Source of the DNA: Liolophura sinensis
Taxonomy: Eukaryota; Mollusca; Polyplacophora; Chitonida; Chitonidae
Assembly (NCBI RefSeq): GCF_032854445.1
Contig: NC_088302.1
Coordinates: 48,266,046-48,330,045 of the forward strand
Direction of reading: 5' to 3'
DNA length: 64,000 nt
The notes under the pieces were generated by a model. The model ran no database searches. It worked only from the letters and a program-made list of their open reading frames with translations, and was not told the DNA's origin. Shown piece after piece: positions 12,801 to 27,800 of this stretch (position 1 is its first letter; the number at the start of each line of letters is the position of its first letter). The position numbers were made by a program, and so were the translations under genes.

Positions 12801-15800
12801 GAAAAATACATGGCTATCACAGTGCCATGCTCCTGCAACACAGATGTAATAGTGCAGTCAGATTCTCATGACAGCATGTTACTCCCGAGGATGTACATAT
12901 ACATAAGACATATTCTTAAACATGTATTTCTGAGGTATAACCACACACAATGCTGTATTACTCTCAAACACTTTTGATGTTATTCCAGTAAAATTGTCTT
13001 ACTTGATCTCATGTCTGTGTCAGTCCAACATCACACAAGAAATATGTTCATGTCATATCCAGCCAGTTGTACAGAAACCACCAAAGATTTTGTATGTGAA
13101 GACACCTCCAGTTAGAAATCACTAAATGATTTACTTTCAAATTCATTTCGAACAAAGGCGTCAGTTCTCTGTTGTAAATATTCAATATTTCGCTCGGAAC
13201 TGCAGTAGCTATTTAGGTACAACTTGTATTATCATTCAAACAAGCCATTTCCCCAAGCAGTCAATGCAACTCACCTCCCTCTCCAGTATGGCCTTGATCA
13301 TAGCTGGCAGCATAGGACGGAAGACTTGAGGGCCCTCTATAGGGAATGTCCTCAGCACCAACTCTACAACCTGAACATAACACATAAACAAAAATTTCAA
13401 ACAACATGCAGATAACACAATAAATTATCAGGCACCGGAAAACTTTACTTGCATAACATGCTTGCTCAAATTGTTTTGCTTGTTATTTTTGAGAATGGGA
13501 CAACCTCAGACTTGCTTAGTTTGTTTTGTTTTTTGATTTTTTTTGAGACTGGGTCGACCTTATACAGTTTATATAATGGATATAAATTGCCTTTTGAAGG
13601 GTAACTAACCTCAGGCACAACATCTGATGGACTTCTCCCTGTATTAAACAAGCCCAAATTTGCAACAGCTGTGACATCTGGCAAAAGCTAAGTCGTCTTG
13701 CACTCAGGTTGTTAAGCTGTTATGTGAATGGACCACGTTAACAGATAGAACATCAAAGAGACAGAATGCCTTTAATAAAGCCTTCAGTTTTCACACAGGC
13801 TGACAGTGTTAACTATTGCCGTGTTTGTTATTGGGTGGCCTTCACAGCCCAGGCTATTGGGTGGCCTTCACAGCCCAGGCCCCGGGATCACACAGCCATC
13901 TTAGGCTTAAGTCTTAAATTTCAATCTATAAATCTGGTATCTTTCTTTGTGTTATTTTAGTTGAAAATTGTTGTCACAATCTGAAAACTTTCCCAGAATT
14001 TATGTCACCCAGCAATATTTTGACCTTGTTACATAAGAAATACCGTGGCTCAGTAGGTTAGCGCGCTAGCACAGCGTAATGACCTAGCAGTCTCTCACCT
14101 ATGCGGTCGCTGTGAGTTCAAGTCCAGCTCATGCTGGCTTCCTCTCCGGCTGTACGTGGGAAGGTCTGCCAGCAACCTGCGGATGGTCGTGGGTTTCCCC
14201 CGGGCTTGGCCCGGTTTCCTCCCACCATAATGCTGGCCGCCGTCATATAAGTGAAATATTCTTGAGTACGGTGTAAAACACCAATCAAATAAATAAATAC
14301 TTAAGAAATAAGAATTCTAAAGTAATCTGAAATTTTGACTTCAATCTAAGACCGCTTCATGATCCCCGAGTCTGGTCGTAAAGTGCAACTCTCTCGGAGA
14401 ATCTGCCCGGATTCCTCCCACCATAATGCTGCCCATCGTCATATAAGTGACATACTCTGGAGTACAGCATTGAACAAAAACCAAAGAAATAAACAAACAT
14501 AACAAAACTTGCAGACTTGCCTTGAGGATAATAACAAGGGCCTCAGTTCTGACATCAGTCATCAAACTACACAATGACGTCACCAAGCTGGAGGCGTATT
14601 TCTGAAAAAAAATAAAATAATGACAATATTGAACCATTATTAACACATCCCAGTCCTCTAAAGACATCAGTATTCTGCGTCAGTTATTTCTCATTACGTG
14701 CACATACATTTCTACACTGCCCATGTTCAGCGTAATTTATATGTCACACACAAGATGACTTCAAAGCAAAACAATGCCAACAAAACAGTTAACAAAAACA
14801 AAAGCTAAAAGAGAAAAAAAAAGCAAACAATATACAAAAGGCTGACTGAGAACATTCCCTCAGCTGACAACTTTTGGATTTTGTAAGCACACAATTTCAG
14901 TCTTAATGTCCTGAAGAGAGTTTGTCATCGTACAGAGACTTCTGCTAATCAGTACATTTAGATGTCAAGTATGCCTACAAAATCCACAGAACAAAACATG
15001 AAGGCATCTGGGTAATAACTTCAGGTGACTCGCTTGCACTGATGTCTATGTACACTGAATATCTACCTCCATCAGTTCTTTTGGCCCCAACAGTAAATAG
15101 GCTTCTATAATTCTCAAGGAAACTCGTAAATTCTCTGATCCAAGTTCTGAAACAGGCAACAAAAAAATCTCAGAAATTTCGACACTTGCTGATTTAAATT
15201 ATATCATTCATGTCATTCTACTGAAGATTAAATTCTAAGATAGACTCTCAAAAAAAAAGGAAAGCATTAAATTTAAGAGAAAGAAATTTGATCGAGGAAC
15301 TATGTTAAAAGTGTCTCTGGGATCAAGAGTTCCTGAATGGGCTAAAAAGGAATTTCACAGTTCTCGTTTCAAGTTTATTAAGGGAATTGTGAAGAAAGCT
15401 CACCATTTCATGTTACATTTAGTTACCTTAATGACTTGTGTTACACATTTTAATTTATGTATTTAAAACATGTACACATATCCTCAACAATTCTACAGTA
15501 TCAATAAATATCAGTAAGCCTGTTTCCTTAGTAGTAATCCAAAACAGAAAATAAAATACTCATAACCTGGCCTGTGTTGAGTACCAGTCAAGCTACTTGA
15601 ATCCACATATACAAGCATATTAAACCGTTTAATATGTATTTATTAGATTGGGGTTTCAGTCTGTCTGTGAAAACAATGCGTTAGGCAAATGAGCTAGCCA
15701 GGTGCTGGATTACAGTTTAAACATTACAGCCTGCATTACAACATGAATAACTCAACAACTGTTATTCTCCTCAAACTTCCAGACCATGGTATAAATTCTG

Positions 15801-18800
15801 TTTTATTTTGACAGCAAGGTTCACAAAGGTATCCTGACCTATGCTCGTGATTTCAAGTCCTTAAAATGCAAGAGGCATAAAAGACAACGTTGTAGCTCTG
15901 AAAACGACTAAATCAGAGCCTATCCAATAATGATCCTGACACTCTGCCTGTTTGCCCCTCCAACTACCAATTAGCATAAGTGTACGACATAGAAATATGC
16001 AATGTGGAACACTAACACAACTTGGTAGAAAAAGGGGAAAACATGTGAAAGAAGCGAACTTTTCCCAAAAGCCTCTGATTAAATATAACTTTGATATGTG
16101 AAAAAGTGAAGGTTATAAAAGTCCTGACCTTCAAGGCGTACAGAAAAGTGTAGTAAGCCTTACCCAGGAGAGCTGGCATGTTTCTGAAGAGGGAGATGAG
16201 ACCTTCAGTAATGACGGGGGAATTATGCAGGGTGACATGCCACAGCTCTAACCCATCCTCCATCAGGTAAATGTGAGGGTCCTGGGTCAAGTCGGTACTC
16301 ATCTGGATCACAGGCAGCAAAAAGTGGAACATACTGGCACAAGTGGTCCCTAAACCCTGTAACATGGTGGAAACAATGAGAACAACACAGCTACGAAAAG
16401 TGGAACAAACTGGCACAAGTGGTCCTCAAACCCTGCAACAATGTGGCAACAATGACAACAACACAGCTACAAAAAGTGGAACACACTGGCACAAGTGGTC
16501 CCCAAACCCTGTAACATGGTGGAAACAATGAGAACAACACAGCTACAAAAAGTGAAACATATTGGCACAATTGGTCCCCAAACCCTGTCACATGGTGGAA
16601 ACAATGAGAACAACACAGTTACAAAAGGTGGAACATAGTGGAACATACTGGCGCCAGTGGTCTCCAAGCCCTGCAACAAGGTGGCCACAATGACAACAAA
16701 CTCAATAAATCTATTTATTCATACATACTGAAGATTCATACAATGGCAGTTTTACGGGTGTAGGAAACCGGTGGCCAGGGTAAACATCCAACATCTGTGA
16801 AGTTCCTGACAAACTTTTACCCACATCAGTGGAAGACAAGCGCTCATTAAAGTAATGTTAGAATGTACACTAGTCAACCAAAACACCACAAACAACAAAA
16901 GCAGGGAAATCCACAAATACCCTGTAACAGGGCCACGCGTCTGTTCTACGAAGCAGTTGCAACATACAATGAAAAGATATGTCTCCATAGTAAATGTGTT
17001 TGAGGTAGCATTATGACCGCTTTGTAGAACAGGACCCTGCTGTGAACCCAAAGCCTGTGATTTCTCAACAAACAAGCTAGCACCTTTAACCACCCAACTG
17101 CAGCCCTCTTCCCTCTCATAAACATAAAGTGGAACGCACTGAAAACCAACCACTGCAACACTTTGGCTATGATTACAAAAAGACATCATTTACAGTTGAG
17201 GCATACTGGTAAAATGTTCCATAAACCCTTTAAAGAGATGCTACCGATTATAACCTTTTGGTAATAAACTGATTATTTATACATATACTCAATATCAAAT
17301 GTATTACCTGGACAAGGTGGATAAGTGTGGTGAGAATGGCACACCTAAGCATGTTGTGTTCTGATGCATCTTGCCAGAGGATGGGAAGGTACTGGACCAG
17401 GGAGGAAGCATGGGGTCGAATCTGTACCCCCACTCGCTCTATCACAAAGGATATCACATGTAAGATATGCATCTGCCAACACAGAATCAAATCATGCACC
17501 AAATATTAAAAACAATGGCAAAAACAAAGTTCCATGTAGGTGTAGACAATAAAGTCAAGAAAAGATTCCTTGAGTCTGCATGCATGGGATCAGTTACAGC
17601 TTGTAAATAATGGGAGATAGAATGTCACTCACTTTGTCTTGACTGATTATTTAACCATGTTTTCATTGTATCTTATTACAGCTTCTCTGAGTTTAAGTTT
17701 ATTTCAAATTTTCATCATGGGCAGTGTATGTTGTTGTTACCCATTTGTACAACAAGCGTACATAAAGTAATACAGTTTTATTGTTAAGTAGATATTCCAC
17801 CCTGTTACTCACATGTACAACACGTGTGCATAAAGTAATACAGTTTTATTGTTAAGTAGATATTCCACCCTGTTACTCACATGTAGAACACGTGTACATA
17901 AAGTAAAATAGTTTTATTGTTAAGTAGATATTCCACCCTGTTACCCTCATGTACAACACATGTACATAAATTAAGAGTTTTATTGTTAAGTAGATATTCC
18001 ACCCTGTTACTCACATGTACAACACGTGTACATAAAATAATGTAGTTTTATTGTTAAGTAGATATTCCATCCTGTTACCCACTTGTACAACATGTGTACA
18101 TAAAGTAATATAGTTTTATTGTCAAGTAGATATTCCACCCTGTTACCCACTTGTACAACACGTGTACGTAAAGTAATACAGTTTTATTGTAAAGTAGATA
18201 TTCTACCCTGTTACCCACTTGTACAACACGTGTACATAAAGTAATACAGTTTTATTGTCAAGTAGATATTCCACCCTGTTGCCCACTTGTACAACACATG
18301 TACATAAAGTAATACAGTTTTATTGTAAAGTAGATATTCCACGCTGTTACTCACATGTACAACACATGTACATAAAGTAATACAGTTTTATTGTCAAGTA
18401 GATATTCACCCTGTTACCCATGTGTACAACATGTGTACATAAAGTAATACAGTTTTATTGTCAAGTAGATATTCACCCTGTTACCCACTTGTACAACACG
18501 TGTACATAAAGTAATACAGTTTTATTGTCAAGTAGATATTCACCCTGTTACCCACTTGTACAACACGTGTACACAAAGTAATACAGTTTTATTGTCAAGT
18601 AGATATTCACCCCGTTACCCACGTGTACAACATGTGTACATAAAGTAATACAGTTTTATTGTCAAGTAGATATTCACCCTGTTACCCACTTGTACAACAC
18701 GTGTACATAAAGTAATAGTTTTATTGTCAAGTAGATATTCACCCTGTTACCCACTTGTACAACACGTGTACATAAAGTAATACAGTTTTATTGTTAAGTA

Positions 18801-21800
18801 GATATTCCACCCTGTTACCCACTTGTACAACACGTGTGCATAAAGTAATACAGTTTTATTGTCAAGTAGATATTCCACCCTGTTACCCACTTGTACAACA
18901 CGTGTACGTAAAGTAATGTAGATTTATTGTTAAGTAGATATTCCACCCTGTTACCCACATGTACAACACGTGTATATAAAGTAATGTAGATTTATTGTTA
19001 AGTAGATATTCCACCCTGTTACCCACATGTACAACACGTGTACATTAAGTAATGTAGATTTATTGTTAAGTAGATATTCCACCCTGTTACTCACATGTAC
19101 AACACGTGTATATAAAGTAATACAGTTTTATTGTCAAGTAGATATTCCACCCTGTTACCCACATGTACAACACGTGTACATTAAGTAATGTAGATTTATT
19201 GTTAAGTAGATATTCCACCCTGTTACTCACATGTACAACAGGTGTACATAAAGTAATACAGATTTATTGTAAAATAGATATTCCACCCTGTTACCCACTT
19301 GTACAACACGTGTACATAAAGTAATATAGTTTTATTGTTAAGAATTATTCAAGAATTCTTTATTTTATCTGTCATTCGAGCATACCTTACTATCACATTC
19401 ATTGACATCTTTCAATAGCTGGAACAGAAGGCCAAAAGCTGTATCCAGGTACTGCAGAAGAAATAAATTATTTTCTGGATTAACAAGGCAATCTGTTGTG
19501 ATTTAAGTTTGTGCAACACGTAATCAGGAAGTTAACATGGTTAAGATTAAATACATATTCATATGAGAAATTAATAGCTGCCTTTTGAAAACAGTTTACA
19601 ACCATCCACCACATACAACAATAATTTCAGGAACTATGCATATAGGAAGCTTTCAGTAATCCTTTAAGCCAAGCATATTAAATATCACAGAGATGCATAC
19701 TCCTTTAAATAAGAAATATAATATTCCCAAGATAAATAACAAGGCTTAAATACTCACAGGAAGAAACTGTTCTGTCTTGAACTCAAAATCATCCACAGGT
19801 GAAAGCAGTTAAGGATTTGGAACAAAACAGTATTGTCTTGGCACAAATTTCTGCCAATACATTTATCGGGCCTCTGGATCACAAAGTGATCTTAGGTTTA
19901 AGTCAAAATTTCAAATTACTTTAAAATTGTTATTTCTGATCTAACAAGGTCAAAATATTGCTTGGTAATGTAAGTATTGGGTAAGTTATTGTACAACAAA
20001 TTTCAGCTAAAATAATGGAAAGGAGCATACCAAATTTAATGATTAAAATTTTGACTTCAGTCTAAGATTGCTTCATGCTCCTGGGCCTGATCTCTTAACC
20101 TTTCCACAAAGATGAAATCGCCATCAGACAAAATGCATTTTAGGTTCTGAAAAACACTTACATTTTTGCCTGAAATTACACATGGGGTTAATTTGCATTA
20201 TTTTTTGGAATGGAGATTCACTGATAATATTATCTTCACCCCATGAAATTTTAAAGGATTACAGCTTAAAGACTACCAGTAAACTGTGTAGCAGTTTTCT
20301 TTACCTCACTATACAGACCATAACTTATCAATCACATCAGAGATATTACATAATACTTCATTTCAGTAGCCAATTAAACACAAGGATATCAGTCTTCAGA
20401 GTAGTAGCTGCTTCTATGCGAACCACCAAATCCTCATCATGGTTCAAGAGGGGCAGGATGGCCTCGTAGAGAGCGGGGCGTAGACTGACTGCCATCTTAA
20501 CTCCCACCCACTGTCCTGCTACCCAGATCACACGCCGGCGGATAATACGATAGCTGAGGAGAAAAATACATCCTATTTGAAGGCCTCTTCACACTACATG
20601 TAACCATACGTTATCAATCTTATTTTGTTTACATGGTGCATATTAAGACATATTTTAAAACATGTACTGTAATTCATAAACCTTTTTGCATGTTTTCAAG
20701 ATGTTTATTCAAGCATACTCTGAGGGCATTATTCTACATAGACTGAAACAATTACACTTTTTTTTCAAGCCCTGAAATTGGTGAACCCAGCTGATGTTGT
20801 TTTGTCTCAAAATATCAAAACAAAAAGCTGCACAAATCGCACAGTTATTTGCCCTTTCAGACGCGAAAACCTGGTCTTGCCTTTTTACTTACAAACATGT
20901 TGGAAAACAAGAATTAACATTAACCCTTTTCGCAACCTTGCAATCAGGTATAAAACATAAAGTCTATATGTATATATAAAACAAAAACTTGACAATTACA
21001 ACCCCACAATTTCAGAGTGTCTAAAATAAAAGATCCCCCTCGTCATACTTGGGATGCTTGATCTTGAGTTCTTGGACTAAATGTGTTGAGAACCAGTTGT
21101 TAAAATCCACCTCATCATATAGATCAAATGATGCAAGACCAACAGCATTGTACACTGAAAGACACAGAGCAAAATCCTACTAAATTGTTAATGCATGTAC
21201 TAGAAAGAAGAACAGCAAAGAGGACGTTTCTTGAGCACCTGAACCGCTACAAGGATTGGTCAAAACTGCGCCAAAATTAATTTTTTTTCCACTGTAATGC
21301 TACAATTCTTGTGTTCTATTTAAGCGTCTTATGCACATATATTTATCAACAAGTGTGACATAACAGGAAAAAGCAAAAAGAGTACACAGCTATAAACAAA
21401 AAATAGCTTCTGTTCTGCATAAATCTGTCACTTGTAGACTGAAAACCTTAAAAATTTTAAACAACCAGCCATGTTTGCCTTTTCAATGCTTTGCCGTCTT
21501 CTCTAGACCGGAGGCTTGTCGTCGTGCTTATAGCTTCTTCACAGATAAAAATTATCCATTATACAGGACAAATGAAAAATCCACATCGTGGACAATAGTT
21601 CGCTCCTCACCAGGTTCATACACACAAAGGTTAGAAATGCCGAACATGACTGTCTATCCAAAGTTTGTTGGATCGGAGACTATATATGGCTGACATGACC
21701 ATAACAGAAGCCAATTTTAGTCCAACAAAAGTGTGATCCAATTGACTAAGAATTGTAAATTGACAAAATATTAGGCAACATACCCGGCACTTTGGGCAGG

Positions 21801-24800
21801 AACCTCTGTCAGACAGACGTTAGCATACAATGTCTAATTCTTTAGGGTCCGTTGATACTGAATTTAATACTCATGTACTGCACTGAAGCATACAAAAATT
21901 ACATTTAATTCTGCTAATAAAAGCCATCAGGAAGACTATTCAAATCAGGATAAGCTGACTGATGTAAGCCAATGTTTTGTACCTGCTTCCTTCCTCAGCA
22001 TGGCTGCCATGTCGTCAGGGTCACATGGTCCCTGTAAGCCATTCACTATCTCCAGCAGCACAGGGGTTAACGTCTGACGGAACTCTTTGAACAGCGACAA
22101 GAACAGCACCTCTGTACACGGCTGAAAAAAATGAAGGTGACCAATGCATTTCACAGCAGCAAATAAATACTTCAAGTACAACTGGGACATCTAATGGGCC
22201 CTACATGCACAAACACAGTGACATAAAATAAACAGAAAAATCTTATGACATTATATCAAATCAAATCAAAACAAACTTTGTAAGTTAGTTAGAAGTAACA
22301 GCAACAGTGATAAAAGCAGACAACAGAAATATAGATGTAAAAGAAAAGATAACACTAGGCCAAATGTATACATGCATCAATCAAGTATCCCACAAGAAGT
22401 TTAAAAAGCGTAACTTTCTCCTTGTGAGACATAGCACAAATGATTTATCACTTTTGAAAGTAAGCCAAATTGCACATACTGAGGTAAACGAAAGCGGGGA
22501 CATCAGGCATGAGTTGTAACTATGACCAGAGGAAACATCTGTTTCCACTTAGGTCACTCAAACCCTGCATTGCCTTTTAACCATATGGTCTTGGGGTATG
22601 AGGGTTACAACATTGTGTTTCCGGTTGCTCTGATTCCCAATTTGTTGATTTGAGCTACCAAGCACATTAAAAAACTTAGATTTGGTAGCAAGGCTACCAG
22701 AGAGCTTTTTTTTTTACCACAAAGAATGATTGTCACTTTTGAGACTTACCCTGAGGGAAAATCTAAAACTGTCTCCACCTTCATCGAGAGCTGTAAAAAT
22801 CAGTATAATTTCACAATAATACATGAATATATTGTTGATTTACACCATTTTCTTCCATTAGGTTTTTGTTTTGTTTCTGAATAATCCTTAACGTTGTATT
22901 CCAACATCAATCCCCCATCAAGATACATTTCAAATGATTATTTCTTAAACTTTCCTAAAAGTTCCTAAGATATCTTCACTTTTACAACGAACAAATGCTA
23001 GCAGGAATAATACAAGAAGTTACATTTTTTAGGATGCATAATATTACCAGTCTTTGTTAGCAAAGTTACCATAATCTTCAGGATCCGCATCCCATGTCAT
23101 CAGGTCATCTGTCTTCAACAGAAAGTAGTTTGAGACGAGCTGTCGACAGATTTCTGTCAGGACGCCAGGCGTGAAGAACTGCATCTTGATTTTGTAAGCC
23201 TCAAGAGTAACCGGGTCCGCAGTATCTGGGTGAATATATATTTATTTATTTGATTGGCGTTTCACTCTGCGCTCAAAAATTTTTTCCCCCAAAAAAACAG
23301 TGATCAGGTGAATGGGTAGAGTAAGCTGGAGTAAACCAATGACCTTCACCAGGTACCTGACTAACCGCTGGACTCAAAGCCCCAACCCAAAAAGTGAGAG
23401 GCAGATTTGAACACGCAACCTGACTGGTCAATGGCCTGACAGTGAAATATGGACAAATACAGTATACAAGTTAATTCACCTTTACATGTATTTATTTCAT
23501 TCATGTTCACAGCTGAGTGATATGCTCTAGAATAAATCCCTGAATTGTGTGAGACAGCAAGTCAATAAGATTACATGTGATAAATAAAACTATAACATCA
23601 AAGTTTTATTTCCTGTACTCTGTTCAAAATGTCAAAAGATACATTTTCAGGTGGAGCACAACTTTGTGCATTAGAATTTGACAATATCACATTATTCAAT
23701 TTCAGAGCTACGAAGCTTTCCTCATGAACAGTCATCCCAAAGAGAGACTAACCTTCAATGTTCTTAGCTGGTCTATACTCTTCACAATGAACAATGCCTT
23801 TCATCAAGTTGAACGAGTTTACAATAAATCGTTCAAATAAAATTCCTGAAAAAGAAAAAATATTTTATACAATCTGAAACAACCCCCCAAAAATATATAC
23901 ATACTCTGTAATAAAATTATTGAATTTCTTGAAGATGGACAGCTTCGTATGAACTAATTTGTCCAAAACATCCATATTTTAGTCACTACACATATGCAGC
24001 AGTTGGATTTAAAAGTTGCAGTGAAATCAGTGTTCAAGAATTAGTGACCTTTCCACAATGGTTTGAGTGGATGGTTGTGGATTAGCCCAGGCACTGTTAA
24101 CTTTCTTCCCAGCATAATGCTAGGTGCATAGATGAAATCGTCTTCTGTACAGTGTACAAACTTCAATCAAATAAATAAATAAAGAACAGCTTGGCCAGAG
24201 AATCTCAAACCAACAACAAAAAAATCAACAAAAATCTATTTACGTGTAGTTCTTACCTTGTCCAACATCGGTGAAGGTGTATGCAACCACAAAATCGAGA
24301 GTTGGCCTGATGTACTGAACATACGAAGCTGGATGGGACTCTAACATGTCAAGGAGCTGACAACACAGAGAAATATTTAGCAGTTAAGACAGGATATGCC
24401 TCAAGAGTTGTCAACCTCAAACCTGTACGGATTCAAGACTTCAACATACCGAGAATTATGAAGAGGAAAAACCTGTCTGTGACATTCGGACTTAAACTCG
24501 TAAGCTACTCTGCATATTTTCAGTAAATAAATTAGAATTGTTCCATAGTGTTAAAGTCTGCTAAACCAAATTAAAATTATAGGTGCATCAATACATGTAC
24601 CTACCACTTTGGTCATCAACAATGTCAGTTTCTCTACTTTCTCAACCATCTGGTGATTCCCCCACAAACTTCTTCCTATTTAAAGAGAAAAAAAACAAAC
24701 AAATGTTTTGATTTTATCCAACAATGTTTCAAGTCATTCTGAAAAAAAAAAATAAAAAAATAAAAAAACTCACATTTTCCTTTATAGTTATATTTCCTTG

Positions 24801-27800
24801 TCACTTCACCATATATCACTTAGATATACGGTTAACATGTTACTAAATATCTCTATCAAAACAAGCTTGTCATCACTTTCGATCAAGTAAACCTGCACAA
24901 AGTATATGCTAATCAACAGACACATGTTAGAATGAAAGTAAATGTCAACCACATACTGCACTCCAGAGTGGGTTTAACTTTCTCAAACACCATGGTCAGG
25001 AACGTGTTGATCAAGGGGTTCTTCTGGGGATCCCGAAATCCAAATGCAGCCTGTTTCCTGAGGACTACCAAGAGTACATATACACATCATAAAGGAGTCA
25101 ACCGTCTACAGCAAGAATGTATTTATCTGACTGGTGTTTTATGTCGTACTCAAGAATATTTCACCTATGCAACGGCGACCAGCATTATGGTGGGAGGAAA
25201 CCGAGCAGAACCCGGCGGGAAACCCACGACCACCCGCATTTTGTTACCAGACCTTCCCACGTACAGCAGGAGAGGAAGCCAGCATGAGCTCGACTTGAAC
25301 TCACAGCGACCGCATTGGTGAGAGGCTCCTGGGCCATTGAGCTGTGCTGAGGTGCTCGCCACGGAGGTCCCCTACAGAAAGAACTCATCAGGTTATTAGT
25401 CACAGAAAACAGCTGACCAATGGTGTATCTCTGTAAAATGTACTCTTAAAATATCTAAATACACTACAAACTGTATAGTCTACCACAAAGATTAAAATGA
25501 AATTTAGATCATTACAATTCAATCAAATGTACAAACAGTTGAACAAAATTGGTGATGCATATTTTTATATTTCATCCCCTTGTTATGATACTATCTGTTG
25601 TGAAAAGCAGAAAATATTATTATTTTACAAGCATGTGATTATTCAGAATTTATTTAACCAGAGCTTAACCCATATTCAAGGGTAATTAAACTAATTTCTA
25701 ACAAAACAGACTGTATGCGGACACCACACAAAAGTAAAAAAAATTAAATTTTTGCAGTCGTGACAAAAGCTATGAAGTTATCAAAACCCACAATACTGCT
25801 CACCTCTCAAACTAAGAGTAGCTCTATCCACTGCGGCTAGCATCTGTTCATCATGCTGAGACGCCAACTGGAGAAACTCAGAGAGGTGCTTATTCCATAG
25901 GTCCAGAATAAAACCAAAGATATCCAGAGTCAGCTTAACATAGAAAAAATAGATATTTTTAAATGAAAAACAAGCCACTCAAGATTTAATGAATTCGGAT
26001 CTATAACGAATGAATAAGACTGTGAAATTACACAGGTCCTCCCAGCAAACCCTTCTCAGTACCTCAAGATTTTCCTTCTTTTGTAGGTTTTCTTTCACGT
26101 GCTTGTGGTTGGACTTTCTGTCTCAAGCTTATGTTATTACTACAGGTATGTTTTTCTCAAGTAAAATCTGTGCCAAGTAAAATCTGTGCCTTCAATGAGA
26201 GGTGTATATTTCACTAGTACATTTAACTGTATATAGACAAAATTAAAACTGCTCTACGTGACAACACACTGAGATAAAGCATTGCAAACAAGAAAGTATA
26301 TAGCAAACTAGATTGTTCTAAAGTGAAAAACAAATGACTATGTAAACAAATGAAGTTAACATCAAACACTGTATGTACCTCTTCAAAGACCTTTCTATCG
26401 GAAGACAGCCTCTTAGATGCCAGGGTTTTGGTCACATGATGCAGAACTAGCAGCGCCCTCTGTTGCAGTAAATCCTCTGGACAGCGCACCCCTTGAAGAA
26501 GCGTGGGAATCAAGAGAGGCCAGTTGCGTGGACAGTCCAGACGGGCCACTTTACCTATGAGCACAGCTAACTGTGTGGCAATCTGCTCAAACACATCAAA
26601 GACTGACATTTTAATTGTGTACCTGAAATGTAAACATCAAAAGACTGACGAGCCAGGTGAAAAAAAAAAATACATTACGCTGTTGAATGTGTCAAATATC
26701 AGTTAAATGCAAAAATACTGGAAACTTGCATTAATTGCACATGAAAAATCACATGCTTCTAGGGTCAAACAATAATACCATGTCTAAATAGCTTCCCCAA
26801 AAAAGCTTCCAGTGATCATTAGAAGTCTCCAAATTGGGCAAAATGTGCAATTAAGTCATGGGTGAAATTTTACATGTAGGTCTTTTAGAGTAAAAGAGGT
26901 AATTTCTAGTTTGTTTACTTCTTTACATTTACTTTTCTACATGAAACTGACCTGAGGAACTGGCTCATTAAATCTGTAAATCAATCTTTTCCTGATTTCT
27001 TCCTTCTCACCCTCAGGGATAGCACTGTAATTCGAGAAACAAACCAGGAATGGAACATCTTGACAGAGAGTATTCTGCATATGGCTCACTCGGATCATCA
27101 ATTGCAAGTAAAACGCTCCACGTCAGAAATATTAACTTCTATTTATTTAGGTGCATTGTTTTGCCTGTATTGTGTGCATTTCCTCGTCTTTACAGGTCTC
27201 ATTTATCAGGTTAAATGCGAAAATCTTTTTCATAAAATGAAACAGTTGCCTTTTAAAATTAAAATTACTGAGATTAATTTGATTTAATTATTTTACTGGT
27301 GTTGTACCATCACATTCATGCGTCAGGAATATTTCACTTATCCCTTGGTGCTTAGGTTTATGAGTAGAAAAAACCAGAGCACCCAGAGTGAACAACTAAC
27401 TTCTGCTAGGTACCTCACCTTCAGCAGCAATAGCTGAAATCGATCTTGCAATCTCTCTGGTCAAGTTACAGCCAATTAATTGACATCAGTTTGCAGGTAG
27501 ATGATGATTTTGATCATACACCTAGCAATATTTATGTACACAACCATGTGCTTACTTAGGCGCCGATTTCCTCCAGTATCTGTCCACACCATTCTTGAAA
27601 TACAGCACTGCCAGCCATCTGACATTGGAATCTAAGCTATGGTTTAGAAAAATGGTCTGTGAGAAGAAAAATAAAACTTTAAAATTAACGAAAAATGTAG
27701 AAATACCATAACACTACCAATAATTAAAACAAGGTTTTAAATTACTAACAAGGAGTAATATAGGTTATCCACTACAGACTTTTCGCTTACAAGAGATTTA

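Larger units (their letters stand above)
13371..14520 (-). other. IPO11: GC-AG intron (IPO11 intron 20)
   Basis: Exon 20 ends in ATCCTCAAG followed by GCAAGT on the minus strand, with no usable GT nearby. AAG|GCAAGT is the usual strong context of the GC donor subclass handled by the major spliceosome. The acceptor TTATGTTCAG at 13371 opens the next exon (VVELVLRTF), and the phase is 0 on both sides. Confidence 0.8.

Noticed and set aside
16391-16688. Minus-strand frames rich in PPCxRVWGPxVP-type repeats
   Set aside because: They arise from the 76-bp tandem copies of exon 18 and intron read in shifted frames, so they are not a separate gene.
17739-19345. CRISPR-like array of regular repeats
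   Set aside because: The units are contiguous tandem copies without unique spacers, in an animal intron.
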